Positions 38,995 through 49,306 of a stretch of 64,000 nt of DNA are shown piece by piece. How positions within the stretch are numbered: the first letter of the stretch is position 1; each line of letters begins with the position of its first letter. Made by a program: the position numbers and the translations under genes. The stretch is taken from the NCBI RefSeq assembly GCF_937910895.1, contig NZ_CALEMI010000052.1:62001-126000 (forward strand), given 5' to 3'. A model generated the notes under the pieces. It was given only the letters and a program-made list of their open reading frames with translations, did not search any database and was not told the DNA's origin. Source of the stretch: an uncultured Dokdonia sp. (lineage in GTDB: Bacteria; Bacteroidota; Bacteroidia; Flavobacteriales; Flavobacteriaceae).

Positions 38995-39094
38995 TGCGTT
39001 AGGGATAGAAGTGGTATCCTTTTTTATGTTATCGCCTTGAGTGAATACTCACGATAACATAAAAAAGATATAACGGATAGCCCGCCCGAACGCC
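38995..39094 (-). ncRNA. Flavo-1-like structured RNA element (candidate)
   Basis: Read on the minus strand from 39094: GGCGTTCGGGCGGGCTATCC, a 15-pair hairpin (arms 39020-39034 and 39052-39066), then GGATACC, TCTATCCC and TAACGC. The outer ends pair (AACGC 39089-39093 with GCGTT 38996-39000), closing a multi-stem structure. These conserved-looking blocks recall the Flavo-1 RNA motif of Flavobacteria as I remember it. It lies between the NRPS stop at 39113 and the aminotransferase start at 38900. Confidence 0.45.
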
Positions 39095-39112
39095 AAAAAA
39101 AAATAATTGCTT

Positions 39113-42100
39113 TTAGAAATTTTCTTCTAACGAGAATGCTAGTTTGTCTTGAAGTGTTTGTTGTACTTCTTCATTAGCATCAAGACTTAAGTTTTTTAAG
39201 GATTTTAACTCAAAGTTGTCAGAATAATCAACAAGTTGCTCAGATATTACTTCTAATCTGTTTAGAAAAAGTGCCATCTGTATCTCATCAAATAATGAGG
39301 TATTGTATGTGACTATACAATCTATAGTTGATCCATCATCTACAAACTCTAAGGACATATCATAAGGGTTTATAGTACTTGATGTTTTTGATAACATACC
39401 ATCTTCCTTATAATAGTCTACTAGAATATTAAAGAGCCCTGAATAGTTTGCCGTTGTATTAAGCCCTAATTGATTCATCAATACTGATAATGGATATGTT
39501 GCATTATCTTTTACATCATTATAATGATTTCTTAAAGCTTCATACAGATCATCTAATGTAGATTCTTCATTGATATTTGTTACTACAGGCAACTGATGTA
39601 CGTATTGCTTTTCTTGTGTTGTATCCTCCACTGCAAAGGATGACCCAACCATAATGTTATTAGTATTAAGATATTTATGAATCATCATGTTGACAAGAAA
39701 TAAGCAAGTAGTTTCCATACTTCCTTTTTGATATGCTGATATTTTTTCAAATCCATTTTTGAGTTTTTCTCCTAGCTTAACTTGTATCGCATTTGCCACA
39801 TAAGTATGGCTACTTGTTCTCTTTTTCTGGAAAGGAAATTGTACAGGAAGCACTTCGTTTTTGAAAATGTTTTCCCAAAATTGTATTTGTTTATCCGCTT
39901 TTGGTAATCGATCTCTATATGCTACTTTTAAAGGTGACACATTTGTTTTACTCTGTATATGTGTATTATGATACCCGAGTACTTCTTGTACTAAAACTTC
40001 TTTAAAGACTTTATTGTTATTACTGTCTATACTCTCTTGATATCCTACAGTAGCACAAGCGTTTAATGGTTTATTTGTGTTATAAATAAATTGATTAAAC
40101 ATTGCTTTAAAATGTTCCAAAAGGGCATTCATAAAGGTGGTCTCTAATTTACATTCGTCATATCTAAATACAATATTGATACTCGTTGCGCCAGGTACGA
40201 TAAGTAAATTAAAATCATAATTTGTTTGTTCAAAGACTTCTTGTCCTTCTAAAGACAGGTTCCAATCTGAACTTGCGTTGGATTGTAAATCTGACTCTAT
40301 CGCTTCTTGTATCGGATAGTTTTCAAACACAACAATATGATTCATTAAATCCATACCTAATGAACTTTGAGCTTGCACATCTGATAGATTAAGATAATGA
40401 TGTGGTTTGCTAGTGATCGAGGTTGTATGCAGATTTTTTAATACCTCTAGAGGTGTATCTGTTTGTTGGTATTGTACTCTAACTGGAATTGTATTTATAA
40501 ATAATCCTACCATTAATTCTACACCTGATAATTCTCCAGGTCTTCCAGAGACAACACTACCAAACATGACATCGTTAGTATTATTATACTGTCCGAGTAA
40601 GCATCCCCAAACTCCTTGAATAAATGTATTTTGAGTGATGGATTGTTTGTTACATAAATCCATAAAGTCTTTATGTGCTTCTCCTCCTATAGTCAAGATC
40701 TTATCTACATGGTTTGTTGTAATAATATTACCTTGTGATGTATTTAGAAAAGGAATATCAACCGCTTTGTTATATGACGACAAATATTCTTTCCAGTATG
40801 ATAAAGATGTTTTGATATCTACTTTATCTAACCATTTAATATAATTAGAATATAATAAAGGTTTAGGAAGTGTAAGTGTTTCATTATTGTGTAATGATCG
40901 TAAAATTTGATCAAAATCATTAAGTAAAATACTGATACACCATCCATCCATCAATATATGATGAAAGCTCCATACAAACTCATAACTGTCATTTCCTAAA
41001 TCTAATATGATAAGTCGTACTTGTGATTGTCCATTAGGGTCAAATCCTTGTATTCTATCTTGATCTTTGATAGCTTGAACTTCTTTTGATCCTGTTTCTT
41101 GTGTTATAGCGTGGTATGTAAAATCTTCTTTTACATCTTTGTATACGATTTGTAATGGCTCTATACCATAATCACTTGTAAATCTTGTGCGTAGTACTGG
41201 ATATCTTTGAACTAATTTTCTGAATGCAGATTTTACATGCGCTATAGTTAAACGCTGTCCTCCTAGCTTATATGAAAGTTGCTCAAAATACAGTGTAGAC
41301 GCTTTACTAGACACCCAATGGTAATAAATACCTTGCTGTAATGGTGATAGTTTATACACATCTTCTATAGGTGCTACTGTACTAATCTCTCTCAATTGAT
41401 CTATAGCCAATCCTTTATACGTAAGATCAGACGGTGTTAGTGTATTCTCTTTTGCCGCTTTTAAGTTCTTAACTAGTTCCTTTAAGTTATTTTCATACGA
41501 TTGTAATAGCTTGTTTATGGTATCTTCTTGATATTGAGAACTAGCATATTTAACAGCTATTCTAAGTACTCCCGACACTATAATTCCTGATACTTGAATA
41601 GGTGTTGTTGACGGTTCATTAGCATCCATCTCCTCTCCAATGTACTCACCACTATATTCGAAAATCTCTTCTTCTCCTTCTTCTGTATCTAGCTCTTCTC
41701 CAAAAATTCCTAAGTAGTTAAATAATATAGTTGTTGTTATTTTTGATAACTCTTCTGAAGACAGATATTTAAAAATTCCATATCCTATTCCTTTATTTGG
41801 CACTTTACGTAAAGACTCTTTTACTTTGACTAAATTCTCTTCTTTATTTTGATCCTTAGACACTTCTAAAAGAAATGGATACATGGTCGTAAACCAGCCA
41901 ACCGTTCGGCTTAGATCTACATTCTCATTTAACTCTTCTCTTCCATGCCCTTCTAGACAAAGCATACTTTTTTCTATTCCAAATGTTTCTTGTATTGCTA
42001 AACCTAAACCAGTTAACAAAACATCATTCATTTCTGTATTGTATGCTTTATGAGCAACAGTTCTTAATTGTGCTGTAGTTTCTTGATCTAATGCAAACAC

Positions 42101-45100
42101 AACATCTTTATCTAATTTTAGATGTTTTGTATCTGACTCTTTATCTACTGGAAAGCTAGGTAATGTTTCTAAACCAATATTTTTCCAGTAAGCTAACTCT
42201 TCTAATTGTGTTGCTTCATTTGCATATTGATATTGAGTTGATGACCAATTCTGGAAGGAATCTGTTTTTAATGGCAACTGTACTTTTTGATTTGAAATAG
42301 CACCTTTATAAAGTGTCATTAAATCTTCTAAAAGAATACGCCAAGAAACGCCGTCTATCACTAAGTGATGTATTATTAATGCTAATCGATCTCCATCTGA
42401 TAAGCGAAAATGTCCTACTTTAAATAATGGTCCTTGTGATATATCAATACTAGATTGTAATACATCACTTATTTCTGCCATTACTTTTAGTTCATCTTCT
42501 TCTGATGTAAGGTCATAAAATGATATTTCAAAGTGTGTTCCTGAAATTCCTTCATTAGTCTGTACCCATCCGTCTGAAGATTTTTTATACCTCATCCTTA
42601 AAGCATCATGATGAACTACAAGTGCTTGAATACTATCCGCTAGTTTTTCTTCATCTATTGGCATTACACTTTTAAGTGCCACTCCTTGATTAAAATGATT
42701 TGTATTAGCGACTTCTGAATCTTTAAAGAAGTAATGTTGTATTGGAGTTAATCCAACGTCTCCTGAAACTATAGATTGATCTTTTTGAACTACGTTTTCT
42801 TCCATATACTTTGCTAGCTCCTCTAGTACAGGAGTTTGCAAAATATGTTCTACGCGTAATCGGTATCCTTCTTGTTTAAGGCGTGAAACGACTTGTATAG
42901 AATTTATAGAGTCTCCTCCTAAACTATAAAAATTATCTCTAATACTAACATTTTGCCCTTTTAATACTTTTTCTAGTACAGCGACCAGCACTTTTTCTTC
43001 ATTAGTTTTTGGAGCGATATATTCTTCTCTCAAGATATCATCTTCCCCAACATTAGGCAATTTATTTTTATCTACTTTTCCGTTGGCATTTAATGGAAAA
43101 GCATCCATAACAACATAATAACTAGGCACCATATAGGCTGGCAATTGCACTTTCAAAGCTTCTTGTAGTCCTTTTTTATCTAGTGTAGATGAAGGTATAA
43201 TATAGGCGACTATTGATTTTTCTTGTGATTGCTGTACCGTTGTCACAACAACAGATTCTACATCTGAGTTTGCTATAATAGCTTGTTCTATTTCACCTAA
43301 TTCTATCCTAAAGCCACGTATCTTTACTTGATCGTCTACTCTACCCATAAAATCTAAAGATCCATCTGCTCTCCACTTACCTAAATCTCCTGTTTTATAT
43401 AGGTTTCCGCTTTCGCGAAAGCGGTCTCTAACAAACTTTTCTTGTGTCAACTCCTGACGATTTAAATAGCCTCTTGAAACTCCATCTCCCCCTAAGCAAA
43501 TCTCTCCTACCACTCCCATTGGAGTTAGTTTTCCATTAGGATCTAGTATATGTACTGTACTGTTACTGATAGGGTATCCAATAGGTAATTCTCCAGAAAC
43601 TTCACCTACCTCATACGTTAATGAAAAGGTTGTGTTTTCTGTAGGGCCATAGCAATGGATAATCTTTAATTCTGGATAATGCTCGCGTAACTTTTTAATA
43701 TGAAGTAGAGAAGATCTATCTCCTCCAAATAATATAGTTGACAACCCATTAAATACTGAAATATTAGTATCTATTAATTGATTTAGCCACCCTGTAGTAA
43801 ACCACATCACATCAATATTCCTATTTTTAATCTCATTAGATAATAGCTCTACATCTAGTAATATGCTTTTAGAACACATTACTATTTGAGATCCATTTAA
43901 TAATGTACCCCAATATTCAAATGTAGTAGCATCAAAAGAAACTGCTCCGGTACTTAATAATGTATTTGACTCAGTAAAATGAAAGTATGAACTCGATTTT
44001 ACCAAACGTATCACATTTCTGTGTTCTACCATTACTCCCTTTGGCTTACCGGTAGATCCAGAAGTATACATCACATACGCTAGACTATTTGCCTGAGTAC
44101 TTAAAACGGGTAACTCAAATGGAATTTGAGGTTGTTTCTTATCTTCAAATGAATTAATAAATAACTCATCTATTGTTAACTTACAATTACAGTCTGCTTC
44201 TATATCATCAATACGAATTTGTGGATAATTAGGGTCAATAGGCACATAAATACCTCCTGATTTTAAGATCCCAAGTATCGAAACAAGAATCCAGTCACTT
44301 CGTTCTAATTTAACACCAACAAAATCTTCATTTTTCACATTATGATCTAGTATTAGAAAGTTTGCAAATGTATCTGAAATACTATCTAACTCACTATAAT
44401 TTAGTTTTTTATCTTCAAAAACAACAGCAATTTTATCTGGTGTTTTTGATACTTGTTCCTTAAATAAGGTAACTAGTGTTTCGTCTCTAGGATATGCTAC
44501 TTCTGTTGCATTAAAATCATAAAGAAGTTTTTGTTTTTCAGAAGGTAAAAGACAATCTATATCTCCTATTTTCTCATTAGGTGATTGCACTAAATTACTA
44601 GTCAATTGTTTATAATGATTTATTAAATTTTCAATCATTTCTTCTTCATACAAGCTTGTATTATATATAACATCAAAAAGTAGGTGATTACCTATTTCTT
44701 GAAAGTTTAATGTAATATCAAACTTACTGACTGTATTTCCTAGATCTAGGATTGTATTCTCATCTTCTTCTGTAACTACAATACTTGTGATTTTGTCTCC
44801 TACATTTTGTAATGCAAGCATCACGTCAAAAATAGCATTGGCTCCTTTTTCTCTTTTTATATCTAAATCTTCTACTACACAATCAAAAGGATATGATTGA
44901 TGCGAGAATGCTGTCATCGTATTTTGTTTTACTTCATTATAAAATGTTGTAAAACTCTCTTCTGTGTTGATCTGATTTCTTAATGCGACTGTATTTACAT
45001 AAAATCCTATTTGGTTTTCTAAATCTGCGTGATCTCTTCCAGCGACAGGGCTTCCAATAATAATATCTTTACTTGTTGTATATTTATTAAATAATACATT

Positions 45101-48100
45101 CCAAGTTGCCAGTAAGCCCATAAAAAGACTCCCACCTTGATCTTGACTCAAGTTCTTTAATCCTGAAGTAGTTTCTTGAGAGAGATATGTTCTCAAGCCT
45201 TTTCCTTCATAGGAATTTACAGAGGGTCTTGCTCCTTTTTTAGGCAATTCTAAAATTGGTAAGTCTCCTTTTAAGCTTTCTGTCCAAAACGTTTTATGAT
45301 CTTGATATTCTTTTGTCTCTATTTGAGATAATTGCCAGGTAGCATAGTCTTTATATTGGATTCTTAGTTCTGGTAATTCTGGCGCTAGTCCTTCCATATA
45401 GGCTTTATAACACGTAAGAACATCTCTTGACAATACATTCATTGACCATCCATCACTTATAATATGATGGGTGTTATAATAAAAAACATATTGATCATCT
45501 GATAGTTGTAATAAACTAGCTCTTAATAATGGTCCGTTTGCTAAATCAAATGCTGTATTTGCATCAGACGCTATGTATGCTTTTGCCATAGCTTCAGGAT
45601 TTTCTTCTGATTTAAAATCTTGATAATCGATCGCAAACCCTAGTGTCTCTTTTGATAAAACACGCTGTCTGACTTCTCCTGAATCTTCTTCTCTAAATAC
45701 AGTTCTTAAAATTTCATGACGTTCTATAACCGTATCTATTGCTTTTGCAAATCGAGTTATATTATACGCTCCTTGTAATACGGTAGAAAACGGAATATTA
45801 TAAGCAATAGATCCTTTTTCAACTTGACTTAAAATCCACAAACGCTTTTGAGCATTAGAAATAGGATAACTGTCTTGCTCATCTATTTTTTGAATTTGGA
45901 TAAATTGTGTTTTTGCTGCTGTTTGTATATATGAAGCTTGATTTGCTACTGTTGGGTTTTCAAAAATATCTTTTAATTTAATGTCGACATTAAATACTTT
46001 TTGATATTCGTTTATAAGCGATATTGCTTTAAGACTTTGACCTCCAAGTAGGAAAAATTCATCATGAATACTGATGGTATCAAGATTGAGTATTTTTTTC
46101 CATATTGCTACGATTCCTTCCTCTGTTTCGTTTGTAGGTGCTTCAAATGTATTTTGATCTGAAACCATACCTCCAGATAAAGCAAATAATTGTTTTTTAT
46201 TTATTTTTCCATTAACTGTCAACGGAATTTCATCTATTTCTACATAGAGACTTGGTAGCATATACTCAGGGAGCGTTCTTAATAAAAAGGCTCGTAATTC
46301 TGAAACTTTTTGCTCTTTTTCGGAAACTACATAAGCAATCAATTCTTTATCTCCAGAAGGAGATTCTTTTGCTAATACAACAGCTTCTCTAATATCTTCT
46401 TTAGATTCTAATTGATATTCTATTTCTCCTAACTCTATTCTATGACCTCTAATCTTTACTTGATCATCTTCTCTTCCTACAAATTCAATAGTTCCTTCAG
46501 GCAACCATTTTCCAAAATCTCCAGTTTTATATAAGCGTTCTCCTTCTACAAACGGATTTGGAATAAATTTTTCTGCCGTTAATTCTTCTCTATTTAAATA
46601 TCCAATAGCAAGCCCTTTTCCACCAATACATATTTCTCCTACAACACCTTTAGGTTGGAGGTTATTACACGGATCTAAAACGTATAACTGAGCATTAGCA
46701 ATGGGACCTCCTATTGGAATCGTAGTAGATGTCAATTGTGTTTCTTTAGTCATTTCATACGTAGTGCCACAGATACTTACTTCTGTAGGTCCATACGCAT
46801 TGATAAAAATACCTCCCTGATCTATAAAAGACATTACTTTATCATATACTGCCGCCTCACCAGCAGTTACTAAAACCTTCATGTCCTTAAGGCTTTCTAT
46901 ATTGATGAGCTTAAGGTATGATGGTGGTAATGTTGCTACATCAATCTTATTATCTACAATATAGCTTTCTAATTGTTTAGGATCGCTCTTCTTATCATCA
47001 CTTACCACATAGAGTGTTGTACCTGATAAAAGCGTAATAAATATTTCTGAAACAGAGGCATCAAAAGAGAATGAAGCAAATTGTAAACTTCTCTTACACT
47101 CTCTCATATGAAACGCTTCTATCTGAGCCAGAATAGTATTTGTAATAGATTTTTGTGGTATTAATACTCCTTTTGGATTTCCTGTTGAACCCGATGTGTA
47201 AATCACATACGCTAAAGTTGACGGAGCTACATTATTTTCTAGATTAGGATTATATTCTGAAGCGTCAAACTCTACATCTATTGCAAATAATGTCTCTTCA
47301 TAGTAATCCATATCAAACATGTAGTTTGTACTTGTAAGAAGGAGTTTTATATCTGAATCATTTATAATGTACTCTTTTCTACTCTCAGGATATTCAGGAT
47401 CAATAGGCACATAAGCACCTCCTGATTTAAGAATACCTAATATAGAAAGTATAAATAGCTCGCTTCTATCTAAATGAATTCCTACAAGATCTCCTTCTTG
47501 AACATTATATTCTGTAATTAAACAGTTCGCTAATTGACTAGACATGGTATCTAGCTCACTATATGTCAATTCTTTATTCTCATACACAAGAGCTATTGTA
47601 TCTGGTGTATTGTTTACTTGCTCTTTAAAAAGGGATAATAGGGTTGTGTTTTCAGAATACTCAAGCGTATTTGCATTAAAATCATTAAGAAGTTCTTGTT
47701 TCTCTTCTGTACGTAAATAATCTATCGTACTTATCGCCTTTTCAGGATTCATTAACATACTTGACAGCAATTGCTTAAAGTGACTCATCACGTTAGCAAG
47801 TGTTTCTGCATCATATACATCACTATTATAATTGATCCCAAAAGAGAGTACCTCTCCTATTTGACGAAAATGAAATTCAACATCATTTTTACTTACTCCT
47901 GCCGTTACTGGCGATACATTATCCATATCTTCCAGAGATGGTAATTGTACTCCTTCCCCATCAATAGGGTCATGAAGAGTGAGTGATATGTCAAAAATAG
48001 GAGTTCTACTCATGTCATACGGCACTCCTAAATCTTCTACAAGACGATCAAAAGGATATAGTTTATGATCAAATCCTTTAATCACTGTTGCATTCACATT

Positions 48101-49252
48101 TTTATATAACGAAACAAAACTATCTTCTAGATTCACCTCATTCCTAAATGCTAAACTATTAACATAAAAACCTATTTGATCTTGTAAGTCCAAGTGATCT
48201 CTTCCTACCATAGGTGATCCAATAATGATATCTCCTTTTGATGTATATCGATAAAAAAGTGTATTAAGAATCGTCAAGATCCCTGTAAAAAGACTCCCTC
48301 CTTGACCTTTTACAAAAGCATTTAACCCATTTGTTAACTTTGGAGACACAAAAGTCTGGATTGTCTCTCCTCTATTACCCTTAAATTTAGGTCGTGACTT
48401 TTGTCCTGGTAGATCTATTACAGGTAACTCTCCTGAAAGTTTATCTAACCAATATGATTTATGGGTATCAAACAGCTCTCCTTCAAGCTGATCAAGTTCC
48501 CACGCCGCATAATCTTTATATTGTATTCTTAAATCCGATACATTAGGTTCTGTTTCTGAAATATATGCATCATAGTAAGCCATAACATCTTTAGCTAATA
48601 CATTCATTGACCATCCATCACTGATAATATGATGCATGTTATAATAGAATACATATTGCTCATCTGACAACTTATGAATACTAGCACGTATCAATGGGCC
48701 ATCAGCTAAATCAAAAATCTTGTAAGAATCTTCTACAACATATTTCTTAGAAGTTTCAGTAGGATTCGAAATTGTGCTAAAATCTTTGTAATCTATAGAA
48801 AATCCTAACGATTCTCTATCTAAAACCCATTGAGATACCTCTCCATTTGTATCTTCTTTAAATACAGTTCTTAGTATCTCATGGCGATCAATAGTAGCTT
48901 CTATAGAACGAATAAAACAAGGGATATCATAGTTTCCGTCTAATACAATTGATACTGGTAGGTTATAAGCAATAGAAGACTCTTCCATCTGACTTACAAC
49001 CCATAGTCTTCTTTGAGAATTAGATAATGGATAATTCTTAGCTAAGGGAACGTTTGGAATCTCGGATACAACTATTTTGTTATTAATAGTTTTTAAGTAT
49101 TCAATAATTCCTTCTTTATTTGATTTAATAAGAAGTATTTGATCCTTAGAAAGTTTATTATCATAAGATATAACTTCTATATCGTCTCCGTTTAGAACAA
49201 GTTTTATTTGTTGCTGTCTGAGTGTCTTGAGTATGTCTTTTGCTGTTTTCAT
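39113..49252 (-). CDS. NRPS: TubC-C-A(Tyr)-PCP-C-A(Val)-PCP-E-C-partial C lobe
   Basis: 3379 residues. TubC docking 1-55; C1 (HHIISDG near 210); A1 code DASTVAAICK (Tyr-like); PCP1 with GGQSL near 1070; C2 (HHIISDG near 1266); A2 code DAFWLGCTFK (Val-like); PCP2 GGDS near 2111; E domain (HHLVIDG near 2297, EGHGREE, NYLGIFG), so D-Val is predicted; C3 of the D-C-L position (HHILMDG near 2766). The last about 270 residues repeat only the C-terminal lobe of a condensation domain (QFWENIFKNEVLP onward) and have no catalytic His. The next protein starts with a similar lone lobe, so the junction is unusual. No TubC-type tail is obvious (ends SLEENF). Palindrome 6 lies in frame in A2. Confidence 0.95.
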   Translation of the reverse strand: MKTAKDILKTLRQQQIKLVLNGDDIEVISYDNKLSKDQILLIKSNKEGIIEYLKTINNKIVVSEIPNVPLAKNYPLSNSQRRLWVVSQMEESSIAYNLPVSIVLDGNYDIPCFIRSIEATIDRHEILRTVFKEDTNGEVSQWVLDRESLGFSIDYKDFSTISNPTETSKKYVVEDSYKIFDLADGPLIRASIHKLSDEQYVFYYNMHHIISDGWSMNVLAKDVMAYYDAYISETEPNVSDLRIQYKDYAAWELDQLEGELFDTHKSYWLDKLSGELPVIDLPGQKSRPKFKGNRGETIQTFVSPKLTNGLNAFVKGQGGSLFTGILTILNTLFYRYTSKGDIIIGSPMVGRDHLDLQDQIGFYVNSLAFRNEVNLEDSFVSLYKNVNATVIKGFDHKLYPFDRLVEDLGVPYDMSRTPIFDISLTLHDPIDGEGVQLPSLEDMDNVSPVTAGVSKNDVEFHFRQIGEVLSFGINYNSDVYDAETLANVMSHFKQLLSSMLMNPEKAISTIDYLRTEEKQELLNDFNANTLEYSENTTLLSLFKEQVNNTPDTIALVYENKELTYSELDTMSSQLANCLITEYNVQEGDLVGIHLDRSELFILSILGILKSGGAYVPIDPEYPESRKEYIINDSDIKLLLTSTNYMFDMDYYEETLFAIDVEFDASEYNPNLENNVAPSTLAYVIYTSGSTGNPKGVLIPQKSITNTILAQIEAFHMRECKRSLQFASFSFDASVSEIFITLLSGTTLYVVSDDKKSDPKQLESYIVDNKIDVATLPPSYLKLINIESLKDMKVLVTAGEAAVYDKVMSFIDQGGIFINAYGPTEVSICGTTYEMTKETQLTSTTIPIGGPIANAQLYVLDPCNNLQPKGVVGEICIGGKGLAIGYLNREELTAEKFIPNPFVEGERLYKTGDFGKWLPEGTIEFVGREDDQVKIRGHRIELGEIEYQLESKEDIREAVVLAKESPSGDKELIAYVVSEKEQKVSELRAFLLRTLPEYMLPSLYVEIDEIPLTVNGKINKKQLFALSGGMVSDQNTFEAPTNETEEGIVAIWKKILNLDTISIHDEFFLLGGQSLKAISLINEYQKVFNVDIKLKDIFENPTVANQASYIQTAAKTQFIQIQKIDEQDSYPISNAQKRLWILSQVEKGSIAYNIPFSTVLQGAYNITRFAKAIDTVIERHEILRTVFREEDSGEVRQRVLSKETLGFAIDYQDFKSEENPEAMAKAYIASDANTAFDLANGPLLRASLLQLSDDQYVFYYNTHHIISDGWSMNVLSRDVLTCYKAYMEGLAPELPELRIQYKDYATWQLSQIETKEYQDHKTFWTESLKGDLPILELPKKGARPSVNSYEGKGLRTYLSQETTSGLKNLSQDQGGSLFMGLLATWNVLFNKYTTSKDIIIGSPVAGRDHADLENQIGFYVNTVALRNQINTEESFTTFYNEVKQNTMTAFSHQSYPFDCVVEDLDIKREKGANAIFDVMLALQNVGDKITSIVVTEEDENTILDLGNTVSKFDITLNFQEIGNHLLFDVIYNTSLYEEEMIENLINHYKQLTSNLVQSPNEKIGDIDCLLPSEKQKLLYDFNATEVAYPRDETLVTLFKEQVSKTPDKIAVVFEDKKLNYSELDSISDTFANFLILDHNVKNEDFVGVKLERSDWILVSILGILKSGGIYVPIDPNYPQIRIDDIEADCNCKLTIDELFINSFEDKKQPQIPFELPVLSTQANSLAYVMYTSGSTGKPKGVMVEHRNVIRLVKSSSYFHFTESNTLLSTGAVSFDATTFEYWGTLLNGSQIVMCSKSILLDVELLSNEIKNRNIDVMWFTTGWLNQLIDTNISVFNGLSTILFGGDRSSLLHIKKLREHYPELKIIHCYGPTENTTFSLTYEVGEVSGELPIGYPISNSTVHILDPNGKLTPMGVVGEICLGGDGVSRGYLNRQELTQEKFVRDRFRESGNLYKTGDLGKWRADGSLDFMGRVDDQVKIRGFRIELGEIEQAIIANSDVESVVVTTVQQSQEKSIVAYIIPSSTLDKKGLQEALKVQLPAYMVPSYYVVMDAFPLNANGKVDKNKLPNVGEDDILREEYIAPKTNEEKVLVAVLEKVLKGQNVSIRDNFYSLGGDSINSIQVVSRLKQEGYRLRVEHILQTPVLEELAKYMEENVVQKDQSIVSGDVGLTPIQHYFFKDSEVANTNHFNQGVALKSVMPIDEEKLADSIQALVVHHDALRMRYKKSSDGWVQTNEGISGTHFEISFYDLTSEEDELKVMAEISDVLQSSIDISQGPLFKVGHFRLSDGDRLALIIHHLVIDGVSWRILLEDLMTLYKGAISNQKVQLPLKTDSFQNWSSTQYQYANEATQLEELAYWKNIGLETLPSFPVDKESDTKHLKLDKDVVFALDQETTAQLRTVAHKAYNTEMNDVLLTGLGLAIQETFGIEKSMLCLEGHGREELNENVDLSRTVGWFTTMYPFLLEVSKDQNKEENLVKVKESLRKVPNKGIGYGIFKYLSSEELSKITTTILFNYLGIFGEELDTEEGEEEIFEYSGEYIGEEMDANEPSTTPIQVSGIIVSGVLRIAVKYASSQYQEDTINKLLQSYENNLKELVKNLKAAKENTLTPSDLTYKGLAIDQLREISTVAPIEDVYKLSPLQQGIYYHWVSSKASTLYFEQLSYKLGGQRLTIAHVKSAFRKLVQRYPVLRTRFTSDYGIEPLQIVYKDVKEDFTYHAITQETGSKEVQAIKDQDRIQGFDPNGQSQVRLIILDLGNDSYEFVWSFHHILMDGWCISILLNDFDQILRSLHNNETLTLPKPLLYSNYIKWLDKVDIKTSLSYWKEYLSSYNKAVDIPFLNTSQGNIITTNHVDKILTIGGEAHKDFMDLCNKQSITQNTFIQGVWGCLLGQYNNTNDVMFGSVVSGRPGELSGVELMVGLFINTIPVRVQYQQTDTPLEVLKNLHTTSITSKPHHYLNLSDVQAQSSLGMDLMNHIVVFENYPIQEAIESDLQSNASSDWNLSLEGQEVFEQTNYDFNLLIVPGATSINIVFRYDECKLETTFMNALLEHFKAMFNQFIYNTNKPLNACATVGYQESIDSNNNKVFKEVLVQEVLGYHNTHIQSKTNVSPLKVAYRDRLPKADKQIQFWENIFKNEVLPVQFPFQKKRTSSHTYVANAIQVKLGEKLKNGFEKISAYQKGSMETTCLFLVNMMIHKYLNTNNIMVGSSFAVEDTTQEKQYVHQLPVVTNINEESTLDDLYEALRNHYNDVKDNATYPLSVLMNQLGLNTTANYSGLFNILVDYYKEDGMLSKTSSTINPYDMSLEFVDDGSTIDCIVTYNTSLFDEIQMALFLNRLEVISEQLVDYSDNFELKSLKNLSLDANEEVQQTLQDKLAFSLEENF
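43407..43424. repeat. Palindrome GCTTTCGCGAAAGC, copy 6 (18-base form, in coding DNA)
   Basis: Same 18-base form as copy 5, again translated as RFRES before the A7 motif, here in the Val A domain. The flanking DNA is identical to that around copy 5 over 47 bases (43383-43429 versus 26286-26332). Confidence 0.9.
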
Positions 49253-49306
49253 TACTGGTATATGCTTTAAACTTATTTCATAGGATTATTAAACAAGTCT
49301 TAGTTT

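Noticed and set aside
39020-39066. Perfect 15-pair hairpin as a simple rho-independent terminator
   Set aside because: T-run precedes and A-run follows the stem on both strands, so there is no 3' U-tract; treated as part of a structured RNA element.
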